The notes beneath the pieces were generated by a model. It was not told the origin of the DNA. It saw only the letters and a list, made by a program, of their open reading frames with translations, and did not search any database. DNA of 64,000 bases from DASUPK01 sp035265665 (GTDB lineage Bacteria > Actinomycetota > Thermoleophilia > Solirubrobacterales > 70-9): positions 1-64,000 of the forward strand of contig DATFOK010000141.1 in the NCBI GenBank assembly GCA_035265665.1. The letters run 5' to 3'. Position numbers and translations under genes: made by a program. Below, piece after piece: positions 42,611-51,669 of the stretch; position 1 is the first letter of the stretch; every line of letters begins with the position of its first letter.

Positions 42611-44547
42611 GCCCAGAGCGCGAGGGGAGAAATGGCCGGGGCGACGAGGACCAGGGCCCGGACGAGACGCAGGAGTTCAACCTGAGCGACGAGCGCCGGG
42701 AGGACGCCGAGCAGGAGCCCCGGGACGAGCAGCGCGACGAGGACGTCGGGGACGAGCAGCCCGCTGAGGACTTGGGCGACGTCGATGAGCACGAGCAGGT
42801 CGATGAGGACGTGCAGCCGATTGAGGCGGAGGGCGAGGGGCTCTCCGAGGAGGAGAGGCTCGCTCAGCTCGTCTCGGCCGAGACCCAGGAATGGGAGGGC
42901 CTGGAGGCGGCCGAGGCCAAGGCCGACGAGCCCACCGCCATCAAGAAGGCCGGCTCGGCGATCACCTCGAGCTTCGAGAAGGTAAGCGCCAAGACGACGG
43001 ACGGTTTCAAGGCGGTCGGCTCGGCGACCACCTCGGGCCTCAAGACCGTGCGCAGCCACATTGGCTTCCCGGTCTGGCTCCGGTTCCTGACGGCCTCGTT
43101 CGTGATCGTCGTGTCGATCGCGGTTGCGACCTCGGCCAGCCTGATCCTCTACCTGTCCGACATCGCGAACGCGCTGAGGAGCAGTGACCTCGGGGTGGCG
43201 GTCAAGAGAGAGCTCTTTCCCGTCCCAGATTCCGGCGCGCAGACGATCCTGATCCTCGGGTCCGACAAGCGCAACGAGGCGATCAGCGGGAAGTACGGGC
43301 TCTCGGACACCACCATGTTGCTGCGCCTCGACCCCGACCGCGAAGCGATCGCGCTTCTCTCGCTGCCGCGGGACCTGAAGGTCGAGATTCCCGGCGGCTA
43401 CGGCACCCGCAAGCTGAACGACGCCTACTCGTTCGGCGGACCGAAGCTGACCCTGCAGACGGTCAAGCAGCTCACCGGCCTGGAGCCTAATCATCTGGTG
43501 AACGTCGACTTCACGGGCTTTGCCCGGGCCGTCAACGCGATCGGCTGCGTCTACGTCGACGTCGACCGCCGTTACTACATCGCGCCCCACACGGGGACCG
43601 CAGAGATCAACCTCCAGCCGGGCTACCAGGCCCTTTGCGGGTTCGACGCGCTTTCCTTCGTGCGATACCGGCACACCGATAACGACATCGTCCGCTCCTC
43701 GCGCCAGCAGTCGTTCCTCAGGGAGGCCCGGGCCAAGGTGCCTCCCTCCCGCCTGGTCGAGGACCGCGAGAAGCTGATCAAGATCTTCACCACCTACACG
43801 ACGTCGGACATCGACTCCGCGGAGCAGATGCTCCAGGTGCTGAAGCTGTTCTTCGATCTCCGTGGGTCCCAGATCAAAGAGATCCATTTCGAGGGGAAAC
43901 TGGGTCCGTCCTACGTGACCGCGTCACAGGCGCAGATCGAGACAGCGGTCAACCAGTTCCTCGGCATCGAGGGGACGCCCGGCCCGGCAGGCTCGACCGC
44001 CAAGCCCGAGGAGAAGGTCACAGCGGCACAGCCGCCCGACTACAGCAAGCCCACCCCGGCGGCGCCGAAGGAGCAGAAGCCCGCCGCCGACACGAACGTG
44101 ATCAAGACCACCTACGGCAAGCAGCTCGCACAGGGCATCCGCGACCGGAAGACGAAGGTGCCGATCTACTACCCCACCCTGCTCGAGAACGGCAGCGACT
44201 ACGCGCAGAAGCCGCGCGTCTACAAGATCAACGGAAAGGGGGACGAGTCACCCCCGCACGCTCAGCGTGGCGCGTACAAGTGGGTCTTCTCGCTGCCAAC
44301 GCTGGGCGACTACTACGGCTTCATGGGCACGCTCTGGACGGACCCGCCGATCCTCGACAACCCGACCGAGGAGCGAACCATCGGCGACCGCGATTACAAG
44401 CTCTACTACGACGGGGACCGGCTGCGGATGGTCGCGTGGCAGACGGACCGGGGCTCGTTCTGGGTCTCGAACTCCTACATCGACACGATCCCCGCGCAGG
44501 ACATGCTGAAGATCGCGCAGAGCTTCCGCCAGCTCCCGGGTACCTAG
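42607..44547 (+). CDS. LytR-CpsA-Psr (LCP) family wall-polymer transferase
   Basis: About 646 residues from GTG 42607, overlapping the M20 stop. The first ~105 residues are highly acidic (Glu/Asp, many EDV/DEQ repeats) and should be cytoplasmic. One membrane helix, FLTASFVIVVSIAVATSASL, is near residues 159-178. The LCP domain (~210-430) has TILILGSDKR, SDTTMLLRLDPDREAIALLS, PRDLKVEIPGGYGTRKLNDA and FVRYRHTDNDIVRSSRQQSF, with the conserved Arg and Asp residues. A Pro/Lys linker leads to a second unrecognised domain (~500-646). LCP proteins attach undecaprenyl-linked glycans to peptidoglycan, which fits the sugar-nucleotide genes downstream. Confidence 0.93.
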   Translation: MSPEREGRNGRGDEDQGPDETQEFNLSDERREDAEQEPRDEQRDEDVGDEQPAEDLGDVDEHEQVDEDVQPIEAEGEGLSEEERLAQLVSAETQEWEGLEAAEAKADEPTAIKKAGSAITSSFEKVSAKTTDGFKAVGSATTSGLKTVRSHIGFPVWLRFLTASFVIVVSIAVATSASLILYLSDIANALRSSDLGVAVKRELFPVPDSGAQTILILGSDKRNEAISGKYGLSDTTMLLRLDPDREAIALLSLPRDLKVEIPGGYGTRKLNDAYSFGGPKLTLQTVKQLTGLEPNHLVNVDFTGFARAVNAIGCVYVDVDRRYYIAPHTGTAEINLQPGYQALCGFDALSFVRYRHTDNDIVRSSRQQSFLREARAKVPPSRLVEDREKLIKIFTTYTTSDIDSAEQMLQVLKLFFDLRGSQIKEIHFEGKLGPSYVTASQAQIETAVNQFLGIEGTPGPAGSTAKPEEKVTAAQPPDYSKPTPAAPKEQKPAADTNVIKTTYGKQLAQGIRDRKTKVPIYYPTLLENGSDYAQKPRVYKINGKGDESPPHAQRGAYKWVFSLPTLGDYYGFMGTLWTDPPILDNPTEERTIGDRDYKLYYDGDRLRMVAWQTDRGSFWVSNSYIDTIPAQDMLKIAQSFRQLPGT

Positions 44548-44562
44548 GATCGTGAGGCTGAG

Positions 44563-45906
44563 GTGAGCCAGCGGGAGCCGATCGGGGTCGTCGGGGCCGG
44601 GTGGGTCGGCCTGGTCACCGCCGCCTGCTTCGCGGAGCTCGGCCACCGAGTGGTGGTCCGCGAGATCGTCCCGGAGAAGGTGGAGTCACTGAGCCGCGGC
44701 GAGGTGCCGATCCATGAGCCCGGGCTGCCCGAGCTGATCGAGCGCAACCGCGAGCGGCTTTTCTTCACGACTGAGATGCCCGAGCTGCTCGACGGGCCGC
44801 GCCTGATCTTCATCTGCGTGCAGACGCCGCCCACCTACTCGGGCGACGCCGACCTTTCAGCGGTCCAGCGCGCCGTGGAGGAGATCGGCGAGCCGGAAGG
44901 CAGGGCACTGGTGATGAAGAGCACCGTGCCGGTCGGGACCGGCAGGGCGATCCAGCGCGAGGCGCAGGATCTCGCCTATGTCTCCTGCCCGGAGTTCCTC
45001 AAGGAGGGCACGGCGGTCAAAGACTTCCTCGAGCCGGATCGGGTCGTGATCGGAGCGGACGCCGATGACGGTTGGGCCGCCGACGCAGTCGAGTCCGTCT
45101 ACGAACCGCTCGGCGCGCCGATCGTGCGCACCGACCTCTCCAGCTCCGAGATGATCAAGCTCGCCTCCAACGCCTACCTGGCAACCAAGATCAGCTTCAT
45201 CAACGAGATCGCAAACGTCTGCGACGAGGTCGGCGCGGACGTGACCGAGGTCGCGAGGGGCATGGGGCTCGATCCGAGGATCGGGTCGAGGTTCCTCAGC
45301 GCCGGTTTGGGCTTCGGCGGTTCCTGTTTCCCTAAAGACACCCAGGCGCTCAAGATCCTCGCCGGGAACTCGGGCTATCACTTCCAGCTGCTCAGCTCGG
45401 TGATCGAGGTCAACGATCTGCAGAAGCGCCGCGTGATGGCGAAGCTCTCCAAACACTTCGACTCGCTGGTCGGCAAGCGCGTCGCCCTGCTCGGCCTTGC
45501 CTTCAAGCCAGACACGGATGACATGCGCGAGGCTTCCAGCCTCGTGCTCGCTTCGCGCTTGGAGGGCGAGGGCGCCTCCGTAGTCGCCTTCGATCCCGTC
45601 GCCCAGAACGCCGCACGCGAGCTGCTCCCCGCCGTCGAGATGGCAGACTCCGCGCAGGAGGCCCTCGAAGACGCCGACGCGGCCGTTCTGGTCACCGAGT
45701 GGCCGGAGTTCGCGGAGCTCGACTGGGCCGAGATCGCCAAGCGAATGGCGAACCCGCTACTCGTCGATGGACGGAACTTCCTCGACCCGAAGACGGTTCG
45801 GGACGCGGGTATCACCTACGAGGCGATCGGGCGGCCGAGCGCACCCGACCGCTCGGCGGTTATTCGCGTAGCGCCCGGAAGCGAAGCTGAGGACGCGGAG
45901 CGCTGA
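44563..45906 (+). CDS. ugd: UDP-glucose/UDP-sugar 6-dehydrogenase
   Basis: 447 residues from GTG 44563. The N-terminal NAD site is IGVVGAGWVGLVTAACFAEL. The catalytic cysteine lies in GLGFGGSCFPKDTQALK near residue 255. GLAFKPDTDDMREASSLVLA and LVDGRNFLD are in the C-terminal domain. It oxidises a UDP-hexose to the uronic acid, with UDP-glucose the commonest substrate. The last 15 residues (VIRVAPGSEAEDAER) are encoded by a dispersed repeat and are probably an add-on. Confidence 0.94.
   Translation: MSQREPIGVVGAGWVGLVTAACFAELGHRVVVREIVPEKVESLSRGEVPIHEPGLPELIERNRERLFFTTEMPELLDGPRLIFICVQTPPTYSGDADLSAVQRAVEEIGEPEGRALVMKSTVPVGTGRAIQREAQDLAYVSCPEFLKEGTAVKDFLEPDRVVIGADADDGWAADAVESVYEPLGAPIVRTDLSSSEMIKLASNAYLATKISFINEIANVCDEVGADVTEVARGMGLDPRIGSRFLSAGLGFGGSCFPKDTQALKILAGNSGYHFQLLSSVIEVNDLQKRRVMAKLSKHFDSLVGKRVALLGLAFKPDTDDMREASSLVLASRLEGEGASVVAFDPVAQNAARELLPAVEMADSAQEALEDADAAVLVTEWPEFAELDWAEIAKRMANPLLVDGRNFLDPKTVRDAGITYEAIGRPSAPDRSAVIRVAPGSEAEDAER
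45860..45906 (+). repeat. Dispersed ~45-bp repeat, copy 2
   Basis: It begins TTATTCGCGTAGCGCCCGGA and continues through GCGAAGCTGAGGACGCGGAG. It is ~85% identical to copy 1. It encodes the C terminus and stop codon of the UGD gene and abuts the start of the next gene. Confidence 0.7.
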
Positions 45907-45907
45907 T

Positions 45908-46900
45908 GTGCAGGCCCTGATCCTGGCGGGCGGCGAGGGAACCCGTCTGCGCCCACTCACCTACACGGTCCCGAAGCCGGTCCTGCCTTTGGCCGGGCGG
46001 CCCCACGTCGCCTACGTGATCGACTGGCTCGTCCGCCACGGAGTCGACGAAGTAGTCGTCTCCTGCGGCCATCTCGCCGAGGGGATGCGACGGGCGCTCG
46101 CCGAGCTCGAGCCCGGAGTCGAGATCCGTTATGCCGAGGAGCCGGACGCGCGCGGCACCGCGGGCGCGATCCGCTTCGCCGAGGAGATGATCGGCGAGCG
46201 GTTCCTGGTCCTGAACGGCGACGTGCTCTGCGACCTCGACCTAACCGCGCTGATCTCACAGCACGAGCGAACCGGCGCGCGGGCGACCATCGCCCTCTAC
46301 CCGGTCGAGGATCCGACCGGCTACGGGCTCGTCCATCGTCAGCGGGACGGTGAGATCACCGAGTTCCTCGAGAAGCCGACCCCCGATCGGATCGACACCG
46401 ACGAGATCAACGCCGGTGCCTACCTGCTGGAGCGCTCGGTGCTCGAGCGCATCCCGTCGGATCGCGCGGTCTCGATCGAGCGCGAGGTCTTCCCGGAGCT
46501 GATCGGTGACGGCCTCTACGGGATCCGGCTCGAGGGCTACTGGATCGACATCGGGACGCCGGAGCGCTTCCTGGAGGCAAACTGGGACATCCTCGAGGGT
46601 CGGGTCGAGACCGTCATTGGCGAGCGGCTCGACTCCCCGGTGATGGTTGGGGAGGGCTGCGAGATCTCCCCGGATGCGGAGCTGCGAGCTCCCTGCGTCG
46701 TGGGCACCAACTCCAGCGTCGAATCCGGCGCCGTAGTCGAGCGCTCGGTCCTGCTCGATGGCTGCACCGTCGGGGAGGGCGCGCGCCTCGTGAACAGCAT
46801 CCTCAGCCGCGGCGTGACCGTCGAGGCTGGAGCCGATCTCGACAGCGCGGTGATCGGACAGGGGGAGACGGTTGCGGCTGAGGAGGGGGCTTCGGCATGA
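45908..46900 (+). CDS. NDP-sugar pyrophosphorylase (GDP-mannose type)
   Basis: 330 residues from GTG 45908. The nucleotidyltransferase signature is ALILAGGEGTRLRPLTYTVP with KPVLPLAGRP. FLVLNGDVLCD holds the metal-binding Asp, and EFLEKPTPD and EINAGAYLL follow. The C-terminal third is a left-handed beta-helix (SPVMVGEGCEISPDAELRAP, VGTNSSVESGAVVERSVLL). It probably makes GDP-mannose or a similar NDP-sugar. It overlaps the isomerase gene by ATGA, and together they could channel fructose-6-phosphate toward mannose nucleotides. Shine-Dalgarno GGAG comes from repeat copy 2. Confidence 0.92.
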   Translation: MQALILAGGEGTRLRPLTYTVPKPVLPLAGRPHVAYVIDWLVRHGVDEVVVSCGHLAEGMRRALAELEPGVEIRYAEEPDARGTAGAIRFAEEMIGERFLVLNGDVLCDLDLTALISQHERTGARATIALYPVEDPTGYGLVHRQRDGEITEFLEKPTPDRIDTDEINAGAYLLERSVLERIPSDRAVSIEREVFPELIGDGLYGIRLEGYWIDIGTPERFLEANWDILEGRVETVIGERLDSPVMVGEGCEISPDAELRAPCVVGTNSSVESGAVVERSVLLDGCTVGEGARLVNSILSRGVTVEAGADLDSAVIGQGETVAAEEGASA

Positions 46901-47901
46901 ATGTGATCGGGGGGACCATGTTTGATGCGGTCAAGGCGCTGCCCGAGCACCTGCGCGACGCGCTCTGGCGGATCGAATCAGCGCGCGCCGGAACGATGGA
47001 GGCGCCGGCTGTGTTCGTCTGCGGCATGGGCGGCTCGGCGATCGGAGGTGACCTCGCGGCGGCGGCCCTCGCCGACCGGCTGACCAAGCCGATGCTCGTG
47101 GCCCGTGGCTACGGGCTGCCATCTTGGGCGCCGCCCGGCTCGGCGGTGCTCTGCTCGAGCTATTCGGGCGACACGGAGGAGACCTTGGCCTGCTACGCGG
47201 CAGCCGAGGCGGTTGGCGCCCAGCGCCTGGTGGCGACGACCGGTGGCGAGATCGCTGAGGCCGCCCGCCGCGACGGCGTGCCGGTGATCGGCCTGCCGGC
47301 CGGCCTCCAACCACGAGCCGCGGTCGGCTACATGTTCTGCGTCGCCGCCGAGCTCGCCGCGCTCGCGCTGGCCGGACCCAGGATTAACACCGAGATCGAT
47401 GCCGCCGCCTCACATCTCGGCGAGGCGTTCGACGCCGTGGAGTCGCGGGCGCGCGAACTCGCGGGCCAGATCGGAGGCGCCGTGCCGGTGATCTACGGCT
47501 GCGACCTCACCGCTCCCGTCGCCTACCGCTGGAAGACCCAGGTGAACGAGAACGCCAAGTCTCCGGCCTTCGCCGCGGTCCTGCCCGAGACCGATCACAA
47601 CGAGCTGGAAGGCTGGTCCGGCGCCGACGGCCGGTTTGCGGCGGTCTTCCTCGAAGACCGCGATCAGCATCCCCGGGAGCGCAGGCGCTTCGAGCTCACC
47701 GCCAGGGCGATCGAGCCCCACGCCGCCGCCGTGATCCGCCTGGAGACCGAGGGCGAGACACGCACCGATCGCCTGCTTCACGCTGTGATGCTCGGGGACC
47801 TGGTCTCGGTCGAGCTCGCCGGTGCGCGCGGAGTGGATCCGATGCCGGTCGAGGGCATCGAGGCTTTCAAGCGCGAGCTCGGCCGCCCCGAGTTGGCGTA
47901 A
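46897..47901 (+). CDS. Bifunctional phosphoglucose/phosphomannose isomerase
   Basis: 334 residues. SIS-domain motifs: VFVCGMGGSAIGGDLAAAAL, SSYSGDTEETLACYAAA, TTGGEIAEAARRDGVPVI and GLQPRAAVGYMF. The active site has WKTQVNENAKSPAF and the LPETDHNELEGW segment with catalytic His. The family interconverts glucose-, fructose- and mannose-6-phosphate. It overlaps the nucleotidyltransferase gene by ATGA and closes the sugar-nucleotide operon. Confidence 0.94.
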   Translation: MNVIGGTMFDAVKALPEHLRDALWRIESARAGTMEAPAVFVCGMGGSAIGGDLAAAALADRLTKPMLVARGYGLPSWAPPGSAVLCSSYSGDTEETLACYAAAEAVGAQRLVATTGGEIAEAARRDGVPVIGLPAGLQPRAAVGYMFCVAAELAALALAGPRINTEIDAAASHLGEAFDAVESRARELAGQIGGAVPVIYGCDLTAPVAYRWKTQVNENAKSPAFAAVLPETDHNELEGWSGADGRFAAVFLEDRDQHPRERRRFELTARAIEPHAAAVIRLETEGETRTDRLLHAVMLGDLVSVELAGARGVDPMPVEGIEAFKRELGRPELA

Positions 47902-47905
47902 GGCG

Positions 47906-47932
47906 ATTTACGGGTACATAGGACCGGTAAAT
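47906..47932. terminator. Bidirectional hairpin between convergent genes
   Basis: ATTTACGGGT (47906-47915) pairs with ACCGGTAAAT (47923-47932) with one mismatch and a 7-nt loop. It lies between the isomerase stop and the convergent DUF1905 gene stop, suitable for terminating both. Confidence 0.6.
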
Positions 47933-47941
47933 AGCCGCCCG

Positions 47942-48216
47942 CTAGCCGAGGCGTTCGTCGAGCCTCACGACCACCTCGTCGCCCGCGTCCTTGCCGATTG
48001 CCTTGCGTACGTCAGCCTTCACCGGGAGCTTGTGGGTCCCGTCGCCGAGCGCCATGAAGGAGCTACGGAACGGTTCCCCGTCGATCGTGCCGCGGACTTT
48101 GACCAATCCCTTGGTGCCGAAGTACTCGGCCGACCCGGGCATGACAACGTAGGTCCAGCCCCCCTGGCTCGGCTCTTCACAAGCCTCGCCTCGAAGTTCC
48201 TGTCTAGTTTCGCCAT
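47942..48216 (-). pseudogene. DUF1905-domain protein, frameshifted at a G6 tract
   Basis: A strong GAGGAGGG lies 5 nt before an ATG at 48216. That frame gives MAKLDRNFEARLVKSRARG and then leaves the family. The adjacent frame continues it exactly: GWTYVVMPGSAEYFGTKGLV, then VRGTIDGEPFRSSFMALGDG, THKLPVKADVRKAIGK and VVVRLDERLG. The two join if one G is added to a run of six (48159-48164 on the plus strand). The restored protein would be about 91 residues, a complete DUF1905 domain, a small beta-barrel of unknown function. As written only a 66-residue fragment from an internal ATG is open. Sequencing error, inactivation or phase variation are all possible. Confidence 0.8.
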
Positions 48217-48286
48217 CTGCACCCTCCTCGTTTCGGAGTTCGACCCAATAGACCGGCGCTCGTCGCCGGACTCATCGCTCCGGCGC

Positions 48287-48700
48287 TCAATCGTCGACCG
48301 GCGGACGCTGGCGCTGGGCCTTGCGCGTTGAGGTGCGCCGCTTCTGCTCCAGGCGCCGCTCTCGCGCGGCGCGTGACGGCTTGGTGGGGCGGCGCGGCTT
48401 CGGACGGCGCAGGCCAGAGGAGAGCCGTTCGCGCAGTCGTTCGAGGGCCAGCTCGCGATTACGAGCCTGGCTGCGGGCGTCCTGAGCGACCGCCGTGACG
48501 CGATCGCCGAGCCGGCTCCGCAGCAGCTCGCGCTGCTCCTCGCTCAGTGCCTCCGAGGTGTCAACCTCGAAAACGGCCTCGATGCGGGAGGCGGTGACGT
48601 TCGCGTGCTGGCCGCCCGGTCCGGATGAGCGGCTGGCGCGGAACTGGATCTCCTCGAGCGGAATGACCGTATCCTGGGCGACCCGGATTCCCTCGTCCAT
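48287..48700 (-). CDS. arfB: Alternative ribosome-rescue factor ArfB (peptidyl-tRNA hydrolase)
   Basis: 137 residues. The GGQ loop FRASRSSGPGGQHANVTASR sits near residue 28, as in ArfB/YaeJ, and there is no codon-recognition domain. The C-terminal ~35 residues are very basic (RRPKPRRPTKPSRAARERRL), the tail that enters the empty mRNA channel of stalled ribosomes. It frees ribosomes on truncated messages. It is divergent from ahcY with about 25 bp between the transcripts' upstream elements. Confidence 0.93.
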   Translation of the reverse strand: MDEGIRVAQDTVIPLEEIQFRASRSSGPGGQHANVTASRIEAVFEVDTSEALSEEQRELLRSRLGDRVTAVAQDARSQARNRELALERLRERLSSGLRRPKPRRPTKPSRAARERRLEQKRRTSTRKAQRQRPPVDD

Positions 48701-48719
48701 GCCCGCACGGTATCCCCGT

Positions 48720-48753
48720 TAGCCTTGACGATCCTGCCTTCGACCCAGGAGAG
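48720..48753 (+). promoter_or_regulatory. -10 box and ribosome-binding site of ahcY
   Basis: TAGCCT (48720-48725) is a -10 candidate. AGGAGAG (48747-48753) lies 10 nt before ATG 48764. Their order supports 48764, rather than the in-frame TTG at 48725, as the ahcY start. Confidence 0.45.
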
Positions 48754-48763
48754 CAACCACCGC

Positions 48764-50245
48764 ATGAGCACTGCCACGAGCGCCCCGACGTCCACCAGCC
48801 TCGACTTCCGCGTGGCCGATCTCTCGCTGGCCGACTTCGGCCGCAAGGAGATTCGCCTCGCCGAGCACGAGATGCCGGGCCTGATGGCAACCCGTGCGGA
48901 GTTCGCCGAGTCGAAGCCGCTGCGTGGCGCGCGGATCACTGGCTCCCTGCACATGACCGTTCAGACGGCGGTGCTTATCGAGACCTTGGTCGCCCTCGGC
49001 GCCGAGGTCCGCTGGGCGAGCTGCAACATCTTCTCGACGCAGGACCACGCGGCGGCGGCGGTCGCGGTCGGGCCCGAGGGCATCCCCGAGGATCCGAAGG
49101 GGATTTCGGTCTTTGCCTGGAAGGGCGAGACGCTGGAGGAGTACTGGTGGTGCGCCCTCCAGGCCCTGACCTGGCCCGAGCCCGGGCCAAACGGCGAGAC
49201 CGGCGCGAACATGCTGCTCGACGACGGCGGCGACGCGACGCTGCTCGTTCACAAGGGGGCCGAGTACGAGACCGCGGGCGCCGTCCCGAGTGCCGACACG
49301 GCGGGCTCCGAGGAGGAGAAGGTCATCCTCGAGCTGCTCCGGAAGAGTCTCACCGAGGAGCCGCAGCGGTTCACCAAGATGGCTGAGGGGATCAAGGGAG
49401 TCACCGAGGAGACCACCACCGGTGTGATCCGCCTGTACGAGCGCCAGGCCAACGGCACGCTGCTCTTCCCGGCCATCAACGTCAACGACTCGGTCACCAA
49501 GTCCAAGTTCGACAACATCTACGGCTGCCGCCATTCCCTGATCGACGGGATCAACCGGGCCACCGACGTGATGATCGGCGGCAAGACCGCGGTGATCTGC
49601 GGCTTCGGCGATGTCGGCAAGGGCTGCGCGGAGTCGCTGCGCGGGCAGGGCGCGCGGGTGATCGTGACCGAGATCGATCCGATCTGTGCCCTCCAGGCCG
49701 CGATGCAGGGCTACGAGGTCCGCAAGCTCGAGAGCGTGATCGACACCGCCGACATCTTCATCACGGCGACCGGCAACAAGGATGTGATCACGGTCGATCA
49801 CATGGCACAGATGAAGCACCAGGCGATCGTCGGCAATATCGGTCACTTCGACGACGAGATCCAGATGGCCGCCCTGGAGGGGTTCGACGGCATCGAGCGC
49901 ATCAACATCAAGCCTCAGGTCGACGAGTGGCGCTTCCCCGACGGCCATTCGATCATCGTGCTCTCGGAGGGGCGGCTGCTGAACCTGGGCAACGCCACGG
50001 GCCATCCCAGCTTCGTGATGTCGAACTCGTTCACCAACCAGGTGATCGCCCAGATCGAGCTGTTCGGCAAGGCGGAGGCCTATGGCAAGGAGGTCCACGT
50101 GCTGCCCAAGCACCTGGACGAGAAGGTCGCGCGGTTGCACCTCGATGCCCTCGGGGTCGAGCTCACGGAGCTGGAGCCAGAGCAGGCCGCCTACATCGGC
50201 GTCCCGGTCGAGGGGCCGTACAAGAGCGACCACTACCGGTACTAG
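48764..50245 (+). CDS. ahcY: S-adenosylhomocysteine hydrolase
   Basis: 493 residues from ATG 48764 (MSTATSAPTSTSLDFRVADL). NAD site is VICGFGDVGKGCAESLRGQG. LRGARITGSLHMTVQTAVLI, WASCNIFSTQDHAAAA, NVNDSVTKSKFDNIYGCRHS and the C-terminal LPKHLDEKVARLHLDALGV / KSDHYRY are typical. It splits S-adenosylhomocysteine to adenosine and homocysteine, relieving product inhibition of methyltransferases. No SAH riboswitch fits in the short leader. Confidence 0.97.
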   Translation: MSTATSAPTSTSLDFRVADLSLADFGRKEIRLAEHEMPGLMATRAEFAESKPLRGARITGSLHMTVQTAVLIETLVALGAEVRWASCNIFSTQDHAAAAVAVGPEGIPEDPKGISVFAWKGETLEEYWWCALQALTWPEPGPNGETGANMLLDDGGDATLLVHKGAEYETAGAVPSADTAGSEEEKVILELLRKSLTEEPQRFTKMAEGIKGVTEETTTGVIRLYERQANGTLLFPAINVNDSVTKSKFDNIYGCRHSLIDGINRATDVMIGGKTAVICGFGDVGKGCAESLRGQGARVIVTEIDPICALQAAMQGYEVRKLESVIDTADIFITATGNKDVITVDHMAQMKHQAIVGNIGHFDDEIQMAALEGFDGIERINIKPQVDEWRFPDGHSIIVLSEGRLLNLGNATGHPSFVMSNSFTNQVIAQIELFGKAEAYGKEVHVLPKHLDEKVARLHLDALGVELTELEPEQAAYIGVPVEGPYKSDHYRY

Positions 50246-50303
50246 GGCCCCGCAAGGCCCTCAATTCGTCCAGCCTCAGTAGAACGCCGCCGCCTGGGGC
50301 ATC

Positions 50304-51629
50304 ATGGGCGCGGTGGGACTGCGCCTCCGGATTGCGCTGCCGGCACTCTGCCTGCTGACGCTGCTGTTCGCGCCTTCGCGGGCGGGCGCGGTCGGCGTGC
50401 AGTCGATCGGGGCGAGCTTCGACCAGCCGATCTTCGTGACCTCGCCGCCCGGCGATACGAGGCTCTTCGTTGTCGAGCGCCCCGGATACATCCAGGCCCT
50501 GCATGGCGGCTCCATCACACAGTTCCTCGACATCCACACGCGGACGACCACGGAGAACGAGCGCGGATTGCTTTCGATGGCATTTCACCCCCATTACGCC
50601 TCCAACGGGCTCTTCTACGTCTTCTACACGGGTGACGGGGTCGATTCCGGCGGTGCGCTCGGCGACATCCACGTGGACGAGTTCCACGTCAGCTCGAATG
50701 AGAATGTCGCCGACGCATCCAGTCGTAGAACCGTGTGGACCTTCCCTCACAGCGCCCCCAACCACAACGGCGGGCAGCTCCAATTCGGGCCGGACGGTTA
50801 CCTCTACATCTCGGTCGGCGATAACGCGAACGGCGCCAATGCGCAGCAGACCGGCAATCCCTACGGCAAGGTCCTGAAAGTCGATCCGCACGGTGCGGGG
50901 CAGGGGGTTCACGGGGTCCCGCCGGGCAACCCGTTCGTCGGCACGCCCGGCGCTACCCAAGAGATCTGGAGCCTCGGCCTTCGCAATCCATTCCGCTTCT
51001 CGTTCGACCGGCTCACCAGGGATCTGATCATCGGCGATGTCGGGAGCGGCCCGCCGAGCCCATTCGAGGAGATCGATCTCGCGCCGAGCTCGACCGGATG
51101 GGGCTGGGGTGCGAACTTCGGCTGGCCGAACTGCGAGGGATTCTCAGGTTCCTGCGCGGGCACGACTCTTCCGGTATTTGCCTATCCGCACTCCGATCCC
51201 GGGGGAGGTCAAGCCTTCGGCTGCGCCGTCATCGGCGGCTATGTCTATCGCGGCAGCCGGGCTCCGGAGATCGCCGGCCGCTACCTCTACGCGGACCTCT
51301 GCACGGCTCAGCTCCGCTCGATCCAGCTTGGCGTGCCGCTGGCGAGCGGCGACCGCGCCGAGAGCCCGCCCGACGCCCTTTCGAGCGCCCGCTCATTTGG
51401 CGAGGACTCCAGCTGCAACCTCTACGTGATGAACACGACGACGGTCTTCCGCATCGTCGGCTCCGCCGAGTCGGCCGCTCCAGCCTGCGCCACTCCGCCG
51501 GCGTTCCCGGCGGCGCAGAAGCGCAAGTGCAAGAAGCGCCATCATAAGAAGAAGCCCCGCGCGGCCGAGGCGGAGAAGAAGCACCAGAAGAAGTGCAAGA
51601 GGCGGAAGAAGAAGCGGGGCCGTCGCTAG
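50304..51629 (+). CDS. Secreted PQQ-dependent sugar dehydrogenase-like protein
   Basis: 441 residues. A signal peptide (ALPALCLLTLLFAPSRAGA) precedes a glucose/sorbosone-dehydrogenase propeller: FDQPIFVTSPPGDTRLFVVE, ERGLLSMAFHPHYASNGLFY, HNGGQLQFGPDGYLYISVGD, LGLRNPFRFSFDRLTRDLII and FGWPNCEGF. The His in APNHNGGQ and the Arg in LRNPFRFS fit the PQQ/active-site set. The last ~45 residues are a Lys/Arg-rich tail with Cys (CKKRHHKKK, KCKRRKKKRGRR), probably binding an anionic wall polymer. It is a paralogue of the interrupted gene at 14.5 kb and keeps the ERGLLS segment where that gene has its TGA nearby. Confidence 0.9.
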   Translation: MGAVGLRLRIALPALCLLTLLFAPSRAGAVGVQSIGASFDQPIFVTSPPGDTRLFVVERPGYIQALHGGSITQFLDIHTRTTTENERGLLSMAFHPHYASNGLFYVFYTGDGVDSGGALGDIHVDEFHVSSNENVADASSRRTVWTFPHSAPNHNGGQLQFGPDGYLYISVGDNANGANAQQTGNPYGKVLKVDPHGAGQGVHGVPPGNPFVGTPGATQEIWSLGLRNPFRFSFDRLTRDLIIGDVGSGPPSPFEEIDLAPSSTGWGWGANFGWPNCEGFSGSCAGTTLPVFAYPHSDPGGGQAFGCAVIGGYVYRGSRAPEIAGRYLYADLCTAQLRSIQLGVPLASGDRAESPPDALSSARSFGEDSSCNLYVMNTTTVFRIVGSAESAAPACATPPAFPAAQKRKCKKRHHKKKPRAAEAEKKHQKKCKRRKKKRGRR

Positions 51630-51669
51630 CGATTGCCGGGCGCCCGGCCCGGGTAGGGTCCGGCCCCGT

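Noticed and set aside
48701..48763. SAH riboswitch before ahcY
   Set aside because: The leader is under 40 nt from the -10 box to the start and is too short for a known SAH aptamer.
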